A DNA stretch of 64,000 nt, taken from an uncultured Lachnospiraceae bacterium (GTDB lineage Bacteria; Bacillota; Clostridia; Lachnospirales; Lachnospiraceae). The notes below the pieces were generated by a model. It saw nothing but the letters and a program-made list of their open reading frames with translations, had not been told where the DNA came from and ran no database searches. The position numbers were made by a program, and so were the translations under genes. Below, in pieces: positions 8,868 to 17,220 of this stretch. The stretch lies in NCBI GenBank assembly GCA_902766825.1, contig CACXFB010000052.1:1-64000 (forward strand), given 5' to 3'. Every line of letters starts with the position of its first letter. The stretch's first letter is position 1.

Positions 8868-8896
8868 TTGCTTTTTCCCGCCTCATTTATTATGAT
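8868..8896 (+). promoter_or_regulatory. Promoter of the small 92-residue protein
   Basis: TTGCTT (8868-8873), a 17-base spacer and TATGAT (8891-8896) stand about 35 bases before the start codon. Confidence 0.55.
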
Positions 8897-8906
8897 TATC
8901 ATTATC
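8888..8906. promoter_or_regulatory. Fur-like box overlapping the -10 element
   Basis: On the minus strand the site reads GATAATGATAATCATAATA. It matches the classic 19-base Fur box (GATAATGATAATCATTATC) at all but three positions near one end. It covers the -10 at 8891-8896, so a bound Fur-family repressor would block the plus-strand promoter. Confidence 0.6.
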
Positions 8907-8931
8907 ATAAACTTTATATCCGGAGAAAAAC

Positions 8932-9210
8932 ATGTTTAAATTATGGGCAAAACTTTACAGTAATAATCACATGATAAAAGACATGGTGGTGTCAAACGAT
9001 GACACCACCATGAACAGAACAAGAAAAATATTTGCAGCTATCAAAGATGTATGTTATGAATTCAATCTAAGCGAGCCTATCTGGCTTGACTCTTCCATAA
9101 GAGAGTTCAAACAGCGCGACAGGGTCGCTTTCACTCAAGACAACTTCATTGACAGCATTGATTTTGATTATCTTGAAATACATGTCATTGAGGAAGACGA
9201 CTGTTACTGA
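8932..9210 (+). CDS. Small conserved-looking protein of unknown function, probably Fur-controlled
   Basis: This 92-residue protein is acidic toward its C-terminus (VIEEDDCY end), with no membrane segment or signal peptide. It has a mixed alpha/beta look and a single C-terminal cysteine. I do not recognise the family. A CCGGAG ribosome site precedes the ATG, and a good promoter overlapped by a Fur-like box drives it, which suggests a role under metal limitation. It converges on metY and the two stop codons overlap by seven bases without a terminator between them. Confidence 0.6.
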   Translation: MFKLWAKLYSNNHMIKDMVVSNDDTTMNRTRKIFAAIKDVCYEFNLSEPIWLDSSIREFKQRDRVAFTQDNFIDSIDFDYLEIHVIEEDDCY

Positions 9211-10511
9211 ACCGCCTTAAATGCTTCCTCAAGATCTTCTATAATATCGTCAATATTCTCTGTACCTATAGAGAGTCTTATTGTATTAGGCTTGATTCCT
9301 GACTCTAACAACTCTTCACTTGTAAGCTGTGAATGGGTTGTTGATGCAGGATGGATAACAAGCGACTTAACATCCGCAACATTGGCAAGAAGCGAGAACA
9401 ATTCTAACTGATCAATAAAATCTCTTGCTTTCTTTTCATCACCTTTAATCTCAAATGTAAATATTGAACCACCACCGTTAGGAAAATACTTCTTATAAAG
9501 TTCCTGCTGTAGCGCATCCTTTGAAACACTTGGATGATGAACGGCTTCTACCTGAGGATGGTTTTCAAGATATTTTACCACTTTAAGTGCATTTTCAACG
9601 TGACGCTCAACTCTTAATGAAAGCGTTTCAAGTCCCTGAAGGAATATAAATGAATGGAACGGAGAAATTGTTGCTCCTGTGTCACGAAGTAAAATTGCAC
9701 GAATCTTTGTTACAAATGCCGCAGCTCCAACTGCCTTTGTAAAGCTTACTCCATGGTAGCTTGGATTTGGATCTGTGAGTGATGCAAACTTTCCTGATGC
9801 TTCCCAGTCAAATTTTCCGCCATCAATAATAACTCCACCGATTGTTGTTCCATGGCCTCCTATGAACTTGGTTGCAGAATGAACAACAATGTCTGCTCCA
9901 TGTTCTATAGGTCTTACCAGATATGGCGTTGCAAATGTGTTATCGATAACAAGCGGAATCTTGTGTGCATGTGCAATGCCTGCAATCTTTTCTATATCAA
10001 CAACATCGGAATTAGGATTTCCGAGAGTCTCGATAAATACAGCCTTTGTGTTATCCTGTATTGCGCTTTCTATCTCGTCATAATTAAATGGGTCTACAAA
10101 TGTTGTGGTAATTCCGTATGCTGTTAATGTGTGAGCAAGTAAGTTATATGTGCCACCATATATATTCTTTGCTGCAACAATGTGATCTCCGTTTTGTGCA
10201 AGATTCTCAATAGTGTATGTGATAGCCGCTGCACCTGAAGCAACTGCCAGTGCTGCAACACCGCCTTCTAATGCTGCAATTCTTCTTTCAAAAACATCTT
10301 CTGTCGGATTAGTAAGTCTTCCGTAAATGTTACCTGCATCCGCAAGACCAAAACGGGCTGCAGCATGATCACTGTTTCTAAACACATATGATGATGTCTG
10401 GTAAATAGGTACTGCTCTTGCATCAGTAACCGGATCCGGTGTCTCCTGTCCTACATGTAACTGTAATGTCTCAAATTTTAAATCTCTTTCCTGTCTTGTC
10501 TTCTTTGCCAT
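9204..10511 (-). CDS. metY: O-acetylhomoserine aminocarboxypropyltransferase (sulfhydrylase)
   Basis: This 435-residue PLP enzyme of the Cys/Met metabolism family joins sulfide or a thiol to O-acetylhomoserine to give homocysteine. The length, the opening (FETLQLHVGQ), the YGRLTNPT motif, the AVASGAAA turn, the VIDNTFATPYL segment and the Schiff-base lysine in HSATKFIGGHGT identify this subgroup rather than cystathionine gamma-synthase, which is about 380 residues. The ATG at 10511 sits behind an AAAGGTG ribosome site. Upstream lie an extended -10 promoter and a palindrome resembling a cysteine-metabolism repressor site. Its 3' end overlaps the convergent small gene. Confidence 0.92.
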   Translation of the reverse strand: MAKKTRQERDLKFETLQLHVGQETPDPVTDARAVPIYQTSSYVFRNSDHAAARFGLADAGNIYGRLTNPTEDVFERRIAALEGGVAALAVASGAAAITYTIENLAQNGDHIVAAKNIYGGTYNLLAHTLTAYGITTTFVDPFNYDEIESAIQDNTKAVFIETLGNPNSDVVDIEKIAGIAHAHKIPLVIDNTFATPYLVRPIEHGADIVVHSATKFIGGHGTTIGGVIIDGGKFDWEASGKFASLTDPNPSYHGVSFTKAVGAAAFVTKIRAILLRDTGATISPFHSFIFLQGLETLSLRVERHVENALKVVKYLENHPQVEAVHHPSVSKDALQQELYKKYFPNGGGSIFTFEIKGDEKKARDFIDQLELFSLLANVADVKSLVIHPASTTHSQLTSEELLESGIKPNTIRLSIGTENIDDIIEDLEEAFKAVQ

Positions 10512-10578
10512 AACTATCCACACCTTTCTTATCTGAATTTGTTGTTTTCATTGATGATGAGGATATAATAACACCCTA

Positions 10579-10602
10579 ATTCCTACTTGGGAAGTATGGA
10601 AT
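10579..10602. promoter_or_regulatory. Candidate CymR/Rrf2-like operator before metY
   Basis: An imperfect palindrome of 24 bases with TACTT/AAGTA core arms and ATTCC/GGAAT outer arms (one-base bulge) lies just downstream of the metY -10 element. Firmicute cysteine-metabolism genes are controlled by Rrf2-type CymR at similar AT-rich palindromes. The assignment is by resemblance only. Confidence 0.4.
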
Positions 10603-10626
10603 ACTAATTGCCGGCTATAGGCTAAG

Positions 10627-10635
10627 ATTATAGCA
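10627..10635 (-). promoter_or_regulatory. metY extended -10 promoter
   Basis: On the minus strand TGC-TATAAT is a full extended -10. No good -35 is visible, which is common for extended -10 promoters. Confidence 0.45.
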
Positions 10636-11008
10636 AAATCATTATACTATTCTTCTGTAATTGTCTTTGCCCGTTCTCTAACCTGCTCTTTTCGATTGAT
10701 GTCTTAACTATTGTATTAATCGTCCTCCATCTTTTCACCTTAACTCATTCGCGTTGCGCATCTCAAATATAGTTTGATCGTATCGCATTTCTACTAATAC
10801 CTCAACTCGTTTTTCACAGAAAATATCTCCAAAGAAATATTCCTTAGAGATATTTGGGGATTATTATTTGATTAAGTTAATAGACTACTATAACTATCAG
10901 CAATTAACTGGACTTATTTTATCACAAGACCAAGTTGTTCTCAATGCTTTTCGAGTTTTGTCTAAGACAAAACATGTAAACACATTACATTTTATTTAAA
11001 TTTTGACA

Positions 11009-11824
11009 TTATGTTCTTGCCTTCAAACTCAAATACGATAAATAGGTAAGTATTTCGTCAAAAACCTCATCAATACTATTATCAATCCATCTCTTATCGC
11101 TACTGTCAACCTTACCCTTATATCCCGTATCACTGAATACTTTTTCAACCCGTTTCACAATATCCCTCATGTTATTCTCCCGCATTCCGAGATCTTCAAA
11201 GATTAGAATTTGGAAGCAATGCATCAAATTCTTTTCATTCAGTTTTCTGCATTGATAAAACATATCATAAATATCTTTATATCTTGTACTGAACGTTCCA
11301 AATTTAAGTAAAGACCGTAATTTTTCAGAAAACATCTGTTCCCTCGAATTTATCAAAAGCGAAGCACCTTCATTATCAAATGCAATATCAAAACAATATT
11401 CTTCCTGTTCAATATCAAAGTGCTTATGTACTCCTAAATCAATCTTACTTTCTATCGTATTACTGTAATTATCCTTTATATGTATGAATACTCTTTTTCC
11501 ATTGTAATCCTGCTGACTTAACTCCATTATCTCTCCAACTCTCGTTATTGTAACACCATCTATCGTATTCAGTTTTTCTATAAACAATTCTATAGATTCA
11601 TCCGCTAAGGAATACCTTATAAAATCTATATCCATGTCCTGCGTAGCACGACGCACCTCATTTGTAATACTTCTCATGACAACGCCACCCTTGATTGTGG
11701 CATTTCTTGACAAAGAGCTGAGTGACAAAGCCTTAAGAACTATATCTTGGCAAACACGTGCTCTGGCATCATCAGCCCCATACCCCATTTTTCTTATCTC
11801 TTCTGTTAGATCATATAAATTCAT
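11009..11824 (-). CDS. AbiEii/AbiGii-type nucleotidyltransferase toxin
   Basis: This 271-residue protein belongs by pattern to the DNA polymerase beta-like nucleotidyltransferase toxins of the AbiE abortive-infection system. Visible are the TIKGGVVM motif (about residues 44-51), the metal-binding pair in QDMDIDF (about 64-70) and a downstream EKLRSLLKFG helix that matches the family's EKL.A...R segment. In AbiE systems this toxin is reversibly bacteriostatic and is countered by AbiEi. Its ATG overlaps the stop of the antitoxin gene (ATGA), the usual coupled arrangement. The nucleotide and tRNA target are unknown here. Confidence 0.85.
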   Translation of the reverse strand: MNLYDLTEEIRKMGYGADDARARVCQDIVLKALSLSSLSRNATIKGGVVMRSITNEVRRATQDMDIDFIRYSLADESIELFIEKLNTIDGVTITRVGEIMELSQQDYNGKRVFIHIKDNYSNTIESKIDLGVHKHFDIEQEEYCFDIAFDNEGASLLINSREQMFSEKLRSLLKFGTFSTRYKDIYDMFYQCRKLNEKNLMHCFQILIFEDLGMRENNMRDIVKRVEKVFSDTGYKGKVDSSDKRWIDNSIDEVFDEILTYLSYLSLKART

Positions 11825-12366
11825 CAGAACACCTCCATCTGCAATGTTTCCATTACAAGTTTTGTCTTAGGCAACTTTTCGGCATATTCCTCTACAGCCT
11901 GTATGTCCAGCAGATACAAAAGCTTTCTATAATTCCCGATTATCTCTTTGTAATAATCAAAGGGCATTTTTTTCTTATATCTGATCAATTCAACAAGCAT
12001 TCTCTCTCGACTGAATATTTTTACAAATGAGCCATCAATCTCTATCTCTTCCGTTCCAAAACCAAGGCTATCACTGTTATCAAAATACTGAACCACCCTT
12101 GAATCTCGTATCTTTGTAGAGTCCTTATCTGTAATCAGATAATATTTATTAGGAATTGTATCAGTCAGCCCATGATAATAAAATGCACTATTCATTGTAA
12201 ATACAGCATATGGATATAGTCTCCTAATTACCGACAAGTCATATTCTTTACCGGTGTCCGAGTAGATACCCCTTGAAATTTTTATAAGATTCCCAGCCAA
12301 AACAGCTTTCCGAATAGCATAATCTGTATGATACTTTTCCTTACATTCTTCATATGAAAATAACAT
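11824..12366 (-). CDS. AbiEi-type antitoxin / transcriptional regulator
   Basis: This 180-residue protein starts with a winged-helix segment (YEECKEKYHTDYAIRKAVLAG, about residues 4-25) and continues with the KISRGIYS turn and the NSAFYYHGLTDTIP segment characteristic of AbiEi and related regulators. AbiEi neutralises the toxin and represses its own operon by binding inverted repeats. A TCCGTAA dyad lies between its promoter and start, consistent with autorepression. The ATG at 12366 was chosen because AAGGTG stands just before it. Confidence 0.85.
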   Translation of the reverse strand: MLFSYEECKEKYHTDYAIRKAVLAGNLIKISRGIYSDTGKEYDLSVIRRLYPYAVFTMNSAFYYHGLTDTIPNKYYLITDKDSTKIRDSRVVQYFDNSDSLGFGTEEIEIDGSFVKIFSRERMLVELIRYKKKMPFDYYKEIIGNYRKLLYLLDIQAVEEYAEKLPKTKLVMETLQMEVF

Positions 12367-12390
12367 AAAAGCACCTTCTTTCAAATAAAC

Positions 12391-12415
12391 TCCGTAATTT
12401 TATTACTTTTACGGA
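12391..12415. promoter_or_regulatory. Probable AbiEi operator
   Basis: Perfect arms TCCGTAA (12391-12397) and TTACGGA (12409-12415) lie between the -10 and the antitoxin start, where autorepression by AbiEi is expected. Confidence 0.55.
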
Positions 12416-12425
12416 TTTTATTTAA

Positions 12426-12454
12426 ATTGTATCATCAGTTATATAAATATTCAA
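12426..12454 (-). promoter_or_regulatory. Promoter of the AbiE pair
   Basis: TTGAAT (12449-12454), a 17-base spacer and TACAAT (12426-12431) lie on the minus strand, about 60 bases before the antitoxin ATG. Confidence 0.6.
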
Positions 12455-12464
12455 GATAAAAAAT

Positions 12465-12512
12465 CCCCCTGCCCCAGAATACCTTTAATATCAGGTATCC
12501 CGGGGCAGGGGG
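12465..12512 (-). terminator. pgi terminator
   Basis: A very GC-rich stem of 20 bases with one or two mismatches (12465-12484 with 12493-12512) is followed on the minus strand by ATTTTTTATC. It separates pgi from the AbiE promoter. Confidence 0.85.
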
Positions 12513-12553
12513 GGCATTTTTATTATATCAGCCAAAAAGGCTTTTAATTCTAA

Positions 12554-13900
12554 TTAAAGTCTCTTAAGAAGTTCTTCTCTTTGCTTCTCAAATCCAGGCT
12601 TTCCAAGAAGTGCAAACATATTCTTCTTGTAGCTTTCAACACCCGGCTGGTTAAATGGATTAACACCAAGCATGTATCCGCTTACACCTACTGCAAATTC
12701 AAAGAAATAGAATAACTGTCCAAGATAGAATTCATTCTTCTCAGGAATGTTAACAATGAGGTTAGGAACGTTACCGTCTGTATGAGCAAGCTGTGTTCCC
12801 TTCATTGCGCTCTTGTTGATGAAATCAACTGTCTTTCCTGCAAGATAGTTAAGTCCGTCAAGATCTCCGTCTTCTTCTTCAAGCACGATTTCGTCAGCGC
12901 TTGTCTCAAGATTCATAACAGTCTCAAACATTGTTCTCTGACCGTCCTGGATGAACTGTCCCATTGAGTGAAGGTCTGTTGTAAGATCAACAGCTGCAGG
13001 GAAAATACCCTTCTGGTCTTTTCCTTCGCTCTCTCCATATAACTGCTTCCACCATTCAGCTACATAGTGAAGTGATGGCTCATAGTTACAAAGGATCTCG
13101 ATGTTCTTGTTCTTGCGAAGAAGCACGTTACGGATTGCAGCATATTTAAGAGCATCATTTGACTCGAAATCATTGTTGATTGCAAGCTCTCTCATGCTTG
13201 CTGCACCTTCCATAAGCTTATCTATATCAGCACCGCTTACTGCGATTGGAAGAAGACCTACGGCTGTAAGGACTGAGAAACGTCCTCCTACATCATCAGG
13301 TACTACGAAGCTCTCGTATCCTTCTTCATTAGCAAGATTCTTAAGTGCTCCCTTAGCCTTATCTGTTGTTGCATAGATTCTCTTGTTGGCTTCTTCTTTT
13401 CCGTATTTATCGATAAGCATCTTCTTAAATACACGGAATGCGATTGCAGGCTCTGTTGTTGTTCCTGACTTACTGATCATATTGATAGAGAAATCTCTGT
13501 CTCCGATTACATCCTTAAGATGTGCAATGTATGTACTGCTTATGCTGTTACCAACATAGTAAATCTCAGGAGTCTTTCTGATCTCCTTAGATACCGAATT
13601 GTAAAAGCTGTGTCTTAAAAATTCAATTGCAGCTCTTGCTCCAAGATATGATCCTCCGATACCGATTACCAAAAGTACATCTGAATCATTCTGAATCTTT
13701 GTTGCCGCCTTCTTAATTCTGGCGAATTCATCCTTGTCATAATCAACAGGTAAATCAATCCATCCTAAAAAGTCATTACCTGCTCCCTGCTTAGAAAGAA
13801 GTAAATCCTTAGCATCGCCTGCTATCTTTTTAATATAGCCAACTTCCTCCTGTGAAATAAACTTGTCTGCCAGCGAATAGTCAAAACTTACGTTGCTCAT
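12554..13900 (-). CDS. pgi: Glucose-6-phosphate isomerase
   Basis: This 448-residue protein is the usual length of the short bacterial form. It interconverts glucose 6-phosphate and fructose 6-phosphate. The SIS sugar-phosphate loops are visible: [12 protein letters not shown] (about residues 80-91) and [10 protein letters not shown] (about 143-152). The [14 protein letters not shown] signature and a late QLAHTDGN histidine are also present. An AGGAG ribosome site precedes the ATG. It has its own promoter and a strong terminator. Confidence 0.96.
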   Translation of the reverse strand: MSNVSFDYSLADKFISQEEVGYIKKIAGDAKDLLLSKQGAGNDFLGWIDLPVDYDKDEFARIKKAATKIQNDSDVLLVIGIGGSYLGARAAIEFLRHSFYNSVSKEIRKTPEIYYVGNSISSTYIAHLKDVIGDRDFSINMISKSGTTTEPAIAFRVFKKMLIDKYGKEEANKRIYATTDKAKGALKNLANEEGYESFVVPDDVGGRFSVLTAVGLLPIAVSGADIDKLMEGAASMRELAINNDFESNDALKYAAIRNVLLRKNKNIEILCNYEPSLHYVAEWWKQLYGESEGKDQKGIFPAAVDLTTDLHSMGQFIQDGQRTMFETVMNLETSADEIVLEEEDGDLDGLNYLAGKTVDFINKSAMKGTQLAHTDGNVPNLIVNIPEKNEFYLGQLFYFFEFAVGVSGYMLGVNPFNQPGVESYKKNMFALLGKPGFEKQREELLKRL

Positions 13901-14005
13901 CTTAGTACACTCCTTTATCTGATTTATTCAGTACAGTAATTCAATCTGTTGTTAGGTATTAACACACGTTTAACGCATCATCTGTTGTTAAAACCAGTCG
14001 TCATA

Positions 14006-14034
14006 ATTGTATCAAATGCACCCATCATTTACAA
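14006..14034 (-). promoter_or_regulatory. Candidate pgi promoter
   Basis: TTGTAA (14029-14034), a 17-base spacer and TACAAT preceded by TG (14006-14011) lie on the minus strand, just behind the stop of the upstream membrane protein. Confidence 0.45.
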
Positions 14035-14039
14035 GAGCA

Positions 14040-14828
14040 TTATTGAAGCATTTCCTTTATAATCGATTCAACAAGCTTACTTGCCGCCTCATCGCATCCC
14101 TTTTTATCCTGTTCTTTAACATCATTTTCATTTTTATCATTCTTTATATTTTCATTATTTTTATTAAATGCTCTGTTTTTCGTATATTCCAAAGCCATTT
14201 TTTCAATAGCAGCCTGATATATTGCATCTGCAATTTTTTTATCCTTAACCTCTTCTTTAGCCGCCACATTTTCTTTATTTGTAACATTTTCTTTATTAAT
14301 AACATTCTCTGATTTTTGAACTGACATCTCTTTTTCTTTTAAATTCCCTTTTAACATTTCAAAGTAATCTGTCAGATTAGCGCGTATACATCTTTCTTTG
14401 TCATAAGAAGAAAATGCAATACTTACAACCAGAAGAATAAGCACTGCTAACAAAGAATATAAAATCAAAGCAACAATTATTTCTTCACTCTTTTTGCTAT
14501 AATACGCAAATGTGCATATTATAAATGAGAGCATTGTCAATATCACATTACCAATAACACACAGCTTGTCCCAGCTATATAAACTTATCTTTATGAACCT
14601 CATATGATACATGCATTTTTCCACATAAGAGTCCATGTTGTCTCTGTGTCCGGATGCCATACCGCTCGCAAAAGCCTTAACATATCTGTTTTGTGTCATC
14701 TTCACGTCACTGCTTGCTTTTACAAACACAGCGTACGCCACATTCTTTAAAGCATTGATAATAACCCCTGTAATCGCAAGTGTTGCAATTACTATGTAAG
14801 CTGCTTCTTCATTAAACACAATATTCAT
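14040..14828 (-). CDS. Membrane protein of unknown function with charged C-terminal tail
   Basis: This 262-residue protein has an N-terminal membrane helix (about residues 8-33), two more (about 94-115 and 120-142), and then a hydrophilic tail of about 110 residues. The tail has Lys/Glu/Asn repeats (NKENVTNKENVAAKEE) and long runs of charged residues. I do not recognise a family. A GGGAGG ribosome site decides the ATG at 14828; an ATG ten codons upstream has none. The gene stands alone between pgi and mtnN. The tail has coiled-coil character and probably lies in the cytoplasm. Confidence 0.55.
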   Translation of the reverse strand: MNIVFNEEAAYIVIATLAITGVIINALKNVAYAVFVKASSDVKMTQNRYVKAFASGMASGHRDNMDSYVEKCMYHMRFIKISLYSWDKLCVIGNVILTMLSFIICTFAYYSKKSEEIIVALILYSLLAVLILLVVSIAFSSYDKERCIRANLTDYFEMLKGNLKEKEMSVQKSENVINKENVTNKENVAAKEEVKDKKIADAIYQAAIEKMALEYTKNRAFNKNNENIKNDKNENDVKEQDKKGCDEAASKLVESIIKEMLQ

Positions 14829-14944
14829 AAAAAAACCTCCCAAATTATATTCCATCATTTTACATAGATTATAATTGAAGAGGTTTCATAATAAAATATT
14901 TTTTCATCGCTTCTTTACGACATAAAATACTATCTGTCCGGTTC

Positions 14945-15646
14945 TTATACTTCCTTTACAAGTTCAACTATAAGTTTAACTATATGCTCGATTGCAGCTT
15001 CCTTAAAATCATTATAATCTATCTCAGCTGAACCGTCTGCTTTATCGGAAATTGCACGAACTACAAGGAAATCAATATCATTAAGCCATGCGGTCTGTCC
15101 TATTGCCACACCTTCCATCTCAGTGCAGTAGCCGTCAAATGTTTCGATTAACCAATCCTTCTTAGCTCGGTCTGAAATGAACTGGTCACCTGAAAGGATT
15201 CTTCCTTTAAATGCTGTAATGTCCGTATTAACCTTTTCACATACTTCTACTGCTTTTGATAAGAGCTTTTCATTTACCTCAAAATATGTCTTATCCATAT
15301 TCGGAACTTCTCCAAGCGGATGACCAAAACCAGTAGCATCCATATCATGATTAACAACGTCAGTTGCGATTACCACATCTCCGATATTAATTTCATTTCT
15401 AAGAGAACCGGCAACTCCGACATTGATAATAAGATCTGCCTCAAATGTATCTATGAGTATCTGTGTGCACACAGCTGCATTTATCTTGCCGACTCCGCTC
15501 TTTACTACCACAACATTCTTGTCGTTAAGTTTTCCCTCAAAGAATTCCATACCAGCCTTTTTAGTTATCACAGGGTCGGAAATTGACATTTTAAGCTCCT
15601 CAACTTCCTCACCAAGCGCACCTATTATTCCAATCTTTTTATACAT
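14945..15646 (-). CDS. mtnN: 5'-methylthioadenosine/S-adenosylhomocysteine nucleosidase
   Basis: This 233-residue enzyme cleaves methylthioadenosine and S-adenosylhomocysteine to adenine and the thioribose, salvaging by-products of SAM use. The family opening GIIGALGEEVEEL carries the acid-base glutamate. The VNVGVAGSL and VVNHDMDATGFGHPLG segments, MEGVA (about residues 172-176) and the catalytic aspartate in SDKADG (about 196-201) are all in place. A strong AAAGGAG ribosome site precedes the ATG. It stands divergent from the TSCPD-murG pair. Confidence 0.95.
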   Translation of the reverse strand: MYKKIGIIGALGEEVEELKMSISDPVITKKAGMEFFEGKLNDKNVVVVKSGVGKINAAVCTQILIDTFEADLIINVGVAGSLRNEINIGDVVIATDVVNHDMDATGFGHPLGEVPNMDKTYFEVNEKLLSKAVEVCEKVNTDITAFKGRILSGDQFISDRAKKDWLIETFDGYCTEMEGVAIGQTAWLNDIDFLVVRAISDKADGSAEIDYNDFKEAAIEHIVKLIVELVKEV

Positions 15647-15754
15647 AATTTTTGACTCCTTTTCTTTAAAATGGCACCAGAGGATATCTTAAACCTTGGT
15701 CCAAACATAATTATATATGACATAACCCATAAAAAAAAGCCAAAATATACTTTA

Positions 15755-15783
15755 TTGAAATGACTGTTAATATCATATATAAT
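15755..15783 (+). promoter_or_regulatory. Promoter of the TSCPD-murG operon
   Basis: TTGAAA (15755-15760), a 17-base spacer and a perfect TATAAT (15778-15783) lie about 70 bases before the start codon. Confidence 0.7.
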
Positions 15784-15854
15784 GCAGTATACTGATATAA
15801 GCGTTAACCCAAACAGGGAACAACGCAGTATTTACCATAGAAATGAGGATTGTT

Positions 15855-16100
15855 ATGATTTATAAAACAAAAGGTACCTGCAGTACCCAGATTCAATTTG
15901 AAATAAAAGACGGAGTTATAAGTGACTTACAGTTTATCGGCGGATGCAATGGTAACCTCAAAGGTATTACCAGCCTTGTAACGGGAATGAAACCGGAAGA
16001 TGTAATTGCAAAACTTGACGGAATTAAATGTGGTTTTAAGAGCACATCATGTCCTGACCAGCTTGCACAGGCTCTTAAACAGTATATGGAGGCGCAGTAA
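15855..16100 (+). CDS. TSCPD domain protein (TIGR03905-like)
   Basis: This small protein of 81 residues is named for the Thr-Ser-Cys-Pro-Asp motif, seen here as STSCPDQLAQAL near residue 70. It also has the GTCSTQIQFEIKDGVISDLQFIGGC core with conserved cysteines. The same domain ends some adenosylcobalamin-dependent ribonucleotide reductases, and as a stand-alone protein its role is unknown. The ATG at 15855 is preferred because GAGGATT stands before it. One base separates it from murG, so the two are cotranscribed. Confidence 0.85.
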   Translation: MIYKTKGTCSTQIQFEIKDGVISDLQFIGGCNGNLKGITSLVTGMKPEDVIAKLDGIKCGFKSTSCPDQLAQALKQYMEAQ

Positions 16101-16101
16101 A

Positions 16102-17166
16102 GTGAAAAAAATAATACTTACCGGTGGTGGAACTGCCGGTCATGTCACACCTAATATCGCTCTTCTTCCAAAGTTAAAGGAAGAAGGATTCGAAATCGAA
16201 TACATTGGTTCCTACGACGGAATGGAAAGAAAACTTATCGAAGATACCGGTATCCCTTATCACGGTATCTCTTCCGGAAAGCTCAGAAGATATTTTGATT
16301 TAAAAAATCTCAGCGACCCGTTCCGTGTTATCAAAGGATACTTCGAGGCTTCAAAGCTTATCAAAAATCTCAAACCTGATATTGTATTTTCAAAGGGTGG
16401 TTTTGTATCCGTTCCTGTTGTACTTGCAGCCAAGAGACGTCATGTGCCTGCAATTATACACGAATCTGATTTTACTCCGGGACTTGCCAATAAGATTTGT
16501 ATTCCTTGCGCAAAGAAGGTCTGCACCAACTTCCCTGAGACAACCAAGAATCTCCCTGCAGGAAAGGCAGTATTTACAGGTAGCCCTATCAGGCAGGAAT
16601 TATTTAACGGCAACCGTATAGCAGGTCTTGACTTTTGCGGATTCACCTCCAACAAACCTGTCATCATGGTTGTAGGCGGAAGCCTTGGTTCAGTCGCAGT
16701 CAACAACAGCGTCAGAGGTGTACTGCCACAGTTGCTCGAGAAGTTTCAAGTTGTTCACCTTTGCGGCAAAGGAAAGGTTGACCCTGCATATAACAACTTG
16801 GAAGGATATGTCCAGTACGAATATATCAAACAGGAATTAAGCGACATCATGAGTTGTGCATCCGTTGTCATTTCACGTGCCGGTGCCAACGCAATATGTG
16901 AGCTTTTAGCACTTAAAAAACCTAATATTCTCATACCTCTTTCCGCGGCATCAAGCAGAGGTGATCAGATTCTTAACGCTAACTCATTCCAAAAGCAAGG
17001 ATACAGTTACGTTATAGAAGAAGAAAACCTTACAGCAGATTCTCTTCTTGCAGCTGTTAATGAAGTGTATGAAAACAGAGAAAAATACATATCAAATATG
17101 GAAAACAGTGATGCTACAGATTCAATCAGCACAATAGTGGAATTAATAAAAGAATACAGCAGATAA
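16102..17166 (+). CDS. murG: MurG: lipid II-forming N-acetylglucosaminyltransferase
   Basis: This 354-residue glycosyltransferase adds GlcNAc from UDP-GlcNAc to lipid I on the cytoplasmic membrane face, giving lipid II. Visible are the TGGGTAGHVTPNIAL loop at the N-terminus, the SKGGFVSVPVVLAA segment, GGSLGS (about residues 190-195) and the SRAGANAICELLALKKPNIL donor site. It lies outside a division and cell-wall cluster. I chose the GTG at 16102: the previous gene ends in an AGTATATGGAGGC ribosome site and the reading frame's upstream part has no family similarity. A weak plus-strand terminator follows. Confidence 0.94.
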   Translation: MKKIILTGGGTAGHVTPNIALLPKLKEEGFEIEYIGSYDGMERKLIEDTGIPYHGISSGKLRRYFDLKNLSDPFRVIKGYFEASKLIKNLKPDIVFSKGGFVSVPVVLAAKRRHVPAIIHESDFTPGLANKICIPCAKKVCTNFPETTKNLPAGKAVFTGSPIRQELFNGNRIAGLDFCGFTSNKPVIMVVGGSLGSVAVNNSVRGVLPQLLEKFQVVHLCGKGKVDPAYNNLEGYVQYEYIKQELSDIMSCASVVISRAGANAICELLALKKPNILIPLSAASSRGDQILNANSFQKQGYSYVIEEENLTADSLLAAVNEVYENREKYISNMENSDATDSISTIVELIKEYSR

Positions 17167-17212
17167 AAAAGTCCCTATGTCATATTCATCAATAAAATGA
17201 TATGGCATAGGG
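17164..17212 (-). terminator. Bidirectional terminator between murG and the HIT gene
   Basis: Arms CCCTATGTCATAT (17173-17185) and ATATGGCATAGGG (17200-17212) pair with one mismatch. The minus-strand side ends in CTTTTTTATC and serves the HIT gene. The plus side (ATTATTATTT) is weaker and serves murG. Confidence 0.7.
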
Positions 17213-17220
17213 ATTATTAT

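Larger units (their letters stand above)
10512..11008. other. Long intergenic stretch with metY control region and possible gene remnants
   Basis: These 497 bases hold no intact gene. Near metY are the promoter and palindrome listed separately. Further right are two perfect dyads: AAATATCTC/GAGATATTT (10821-10829 with 10847-10855) and GTTTTGTC/GACAAAAC (10955-10973). On the minus strand, stretches at about 10740-10855 and 10650-10705 read as protein-like frames closed by stops, and could be the decayed tail of a gene lost beside the AbiE pair. I see no SAM riboswitch or T-box. Confidence 0.4.

Noticed and set aside
10955-10973. GTTTTGTC/GACAAAAC stem as terminator of the AbiE pair
   Set aside because: The stem is AT-rich, with no T-run on either strand; it is kept only as a dyad in the intergenic note.
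10512-11008. Possible SAM riboswitch or T-box upstream of metY
   Set aside because: No T-box TGGNACC sequence, no SAM-I core and no terminator/antiterminator pair could be found.
15690-15745. Promoter for mtnN on the minus strand
   Set aside because: A TATAAT is present but no -35 at an acceptable distance could be chosen with confidence.
16006-16101. Longer N-terminus for MurG, overlapping the TSCPD gene
   Set aside because: The extra 32 residues have no similarity to MurG, and the GTG at 16102 directly precedes the conserved first strand with GGAGG upstream.
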